From NCBI GenBank assembly GCA_947034895.1, contig OX344763.1:5892501-5956500 (forward strand): a DNA stretch of 64,000 nucleotides, in the 5' to 3' direction. Positions within the stretch are counted from its first letter, which is position 1; each line of letters begins with the position of its first letter. The notes beneath the pieces are model-generated. The model ran no database searches. It had not been told where the DNA came from and saw only the letters and a list, made by a program, of their open reading frames with translations. The position numbers and the translations under genes were made by a program. The stretch comes from Rhytidiadelphus loreus (lineage: Eukaryota > Streptophyta > Bryopsida > Hypnales > Hylocomiaceae). Of this stretch, positions 61,617 through 64,000 are shown one piece after another.

Positions 61617-63275
61617 TCAATACCTCGGCAGGCACTAAAGGAGTCCACTTAAATTTTGCCAACACTACTTGGACGGTCAAGGTTCAAACTTCGTCACTAC
61701 CACACCTTAAGAGGATCTCTTCCCAGTTTCGACCTTACGTATCCTACGCGCCGTTACTTCTGGCAATACTTCCATCTCCATATTGCTAATTTGCTGCAAA
61801 TGAAACGCCAAGTTAAACGTATCATTAGCCTCCATCATGCAAGCTTATCAACACTTGAAAAACAGATTCTACGCTTCGTAAGAGCAGCCAGAACTGCCCG
61901 AGTGCGCCAGGTAAACACTCTTCTGGTTTTCCAGGTTAAAAAGACAAACCATACCAGCATGCATTGATCTTACTAAGACAGTGTTCACTTTTTGATGCGC
62001 ATTGTATGCCTGTTGAAATACTCAGCTCGATTCTACCAACCCGGTCATGACGGTGACTGTGAAATCGACCAATGGACATTATTCACAACTCATGTAAATG
62101 GTCACATCGTGAATGAGACAGATGGCAGATTGATCGTACGGTGCATTAACATTACCACCACAAGGAACTTATTCTGATCCCAGTTAACATGAATCGATAC
62201 ATCATATGCTCATGTGCAGGTCACATCCGCCTACATGATCTCGTTTTCTGACCAACTGGACATACTTATAGAGATATGTCCGAATTGACCACTTTAAGCA
62301 CAACTGACCGACATGTTGCAAGCTGCACTTTTAAAAGACTCACAAGAAAGTCGCGACCTGTAGGAATTGGTCGAAGAGGATGTAGACTACGTACAGATGT
62401 CTGCTAGGAGCACCGACAAATATCAAGGAAAAATTAGTGCCTAATGCGAAATTGCCACTGTCTACGCCTCCTCGCCTCCAAACGGTTCTAGGAAGGGTTT
62501 AGCAGACGAGACGTCTAGGCTACTTAAGGTGTGATAAGAACGAATTCCAGAGTTTAAGCGAAGACGACCAGCTGACAGGAAAGATCGTCAGAGGACACGT
62601 TCTTTCCATTCATTGAAGCTGGAACACAAATTGGCCACGCGCTTTCTCCGAACATGACTTCAGGAAAGAGTTTCATAACTGGCACACGGAGGTGGAATAC
62701 AAAACGCCAGCACCTCTTCCAGCTCAACCTAGGGCTACAAAAAATAGCGCGCACGCACCTTTTGTAGAGAAACAATAAGTCTTACAGGCGACTAATTAAA
62801 GAGGACGCAAGAGTAACCTAGAGCCTCAGTGAGTAAAACCTCGGCTTATCACTAATTTCCGTCAACTTTAAGTTCGTCAAGTGGTACACAACGAGGGGAA
62901 CGATCGTTCAATCACGCGAATGTCTGCACTTCTATGCCCGCCCTAGGTCCAAATTGTTCTCTCTTTTACCGCAATGTAATAGAAAGAGAGTTCAACCACG
63001 AAACACTTACTAAAGCTCGCAACGTAAACATAGAAGCGAGCAACAACATCACTAAGCGCAAGATCCAACTAACGCATTCCCTCATCACCTCTACACGCTT
63101 AACCAGGCAGGAGCCTTCACATTTCACGCATCCCGTACTCCAAGAAGCGACACCAACCATCACATACCTCACCTCCGAGAGCAGTATATTATCTCCACGA
63201 CCTCCAAGAACACCACTCCCTCTCTCCTCCCCTATATTTCCAAACAAAACACCTACAATACCATTCCCGTACTAC

Positions 63276-63327
63276 ATCAAGCACCCTTACTCACACACTC
63301 ACACTCACACACTCTCTCACTCTCCAC
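63276..63327. repeat. CA/CT microsatellite
   Basis: Interrupted CACTCACA/CTCTCTCAC run in the ARF upstream region. Confidence 0.8.
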
Positions 63328-63654
63328 GCGGCCAACGACCAAAGCGAATCCACACCTGCGCCACTCCAACACGCCATAGCCACCCCTACCCCGCCCCTAC
63401 CTTGTGCTACGCAACATACGGCGCCACTCCCTCCTTCGCAGCCACTCCACCTCATCATCACGTATTATTTCACTCTCTCTCAGATGGAAACCTCCGCTCA
63501 TGCGAATCCTCCACCACATCCAGCAAAACGAAGACCATTGTTCCCGAATAAGATCTTAAGCAGGCGCTGGAGTAAAATGAGGGGACCTGGGAATCAGAAG
63601 CTACCGAAATGAGCAGTGATGCAGATGTCAGACGACTATAGTGAGATGCTGGAA

Positions 63655-63700
63655 ACCACCGCTGCTCCTGCTCCTGCTCCTGTTGCTGTTGCTGCTACAA
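63655..63700. repeat. Trinucleotide-rich tract
   Basis: CTGCTCCTGCTCCTGCTCC followed by TGTTGCTGTTGCTGCT. A small frame through its complement encodes poly-Ser/Gln/Arg and is not convincing. Confidence 0.7.
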
Positions 63701-64000
63701 ATGTTGGTGACTTGGTGGTAGTGCAGAAAGGGCACATTCATCGGTGTTGTAGAGAACGGGTGCACTCTTACACTACCACTGATGGCTCTTCGCAAAGGCT
63801 GCTGCTGCTGCAATGGGACATCCTCGCCGGGTTGAAGGGGAGCGGAGCCTCACAACCCTCGGGGCTTGGTAGGAAAGACGACAAAACTCGGGTTTGTACG
63901 CTTTGTCTGTTGTGGTATAGGATACGAGGTACGGTATGGGTGATGGATACGGGTATTCGAATACGTAGTCTGGTAGTGTCCTGGGCTGCTTCTATGATGA

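Larger units (their letters stand above)
61617..64000 (-). promoter_or_regulatory. ARF upstream and leader region
   Basis: No second gene supported. A CT/CA-rich stretch lies at about 63275-63325 and a trinucleotide tract based on CTGCTC/TGCTGT at about 63655-63700, features often seen in long plant ARF leaders. Open frames such as 62934-63551 are low-complexity His/Pro/Ser/Thr translations. Confidence 0.4.

Noticed and set aside
62934..63551. 205-codon frame upstream of the ARF
   Set aside because: A Thr/His/Pro/Ser-rich translation of the CT/CA-rich upstream region, with no recognised protein.

Overview
The window is nuclear DNA of a land plant. It carries an auxin response factor (ARF) with B3 and PB1 domains and two leucine-rich-repeat receptor kinases, all split by many GT-AG introns in AT-rich, transposon-littered sequence. 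I cannot resolve the lineage from sequence alone.

1-17 kb: an accessory region. Five very different genes each lie downstream of GC-rich arrays of a short motif, sense-strand form GACCCGCAGTCGCCC: a partial hypothetical gene (minus, 1-944), a protein-kinase-like gene (minus, 3358-4950), a spliced hypothetical gene (plus, 7160-8484), a full-length paralogue of the first gene (plus, 10197-11804) and a hAT transposase (plus, 12755-15631). The array motif always reads in the direction of transcription. Four of the five genes also share a short leader module between array and coding region. I regard this array + module + gene layout as the most unusual feature of the window.

17-23 kb: two adjacent long palindromes (about 17.1-17.5 and 17.7-18.3 kb), then gene-poor DNA with a 0.9-kb TTAA-flanked inverted-repeat element and smaller hairpin elements.

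23-50 kb: a segmental duplication. Two same-orientation LRR receptor kinase genes (26129-33689 and 41821-49320) each have 18 coding exons with matching phases and predict 843 and 852 residues. Copies differ in introns and flanks by transposon insertions (a 5'-truncated LINE, TTAA elements and several MITE-like foldbacks), so each copy supplies the empty site for the other.

50-55 kb: AT-rich intergenic DNA with small inverted-repeat elements, including a 172-bp CACTA-like foldback with a TAT target duplication.

55-64 kb: an ARF gene on the minus strand (55420-61616), 15 coding exons, 890 predicted residues, with B3, ARF, long Q/S-rich middle and C-terminal PB1 regions, preceded by a CT/CA-rich upstream region.

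The ARF and the receptor kinases look like ordinary auxin-transcription and membrane-signalling genes. The left third looks like a mobile or rapidly spreading gene family neighbourhood.
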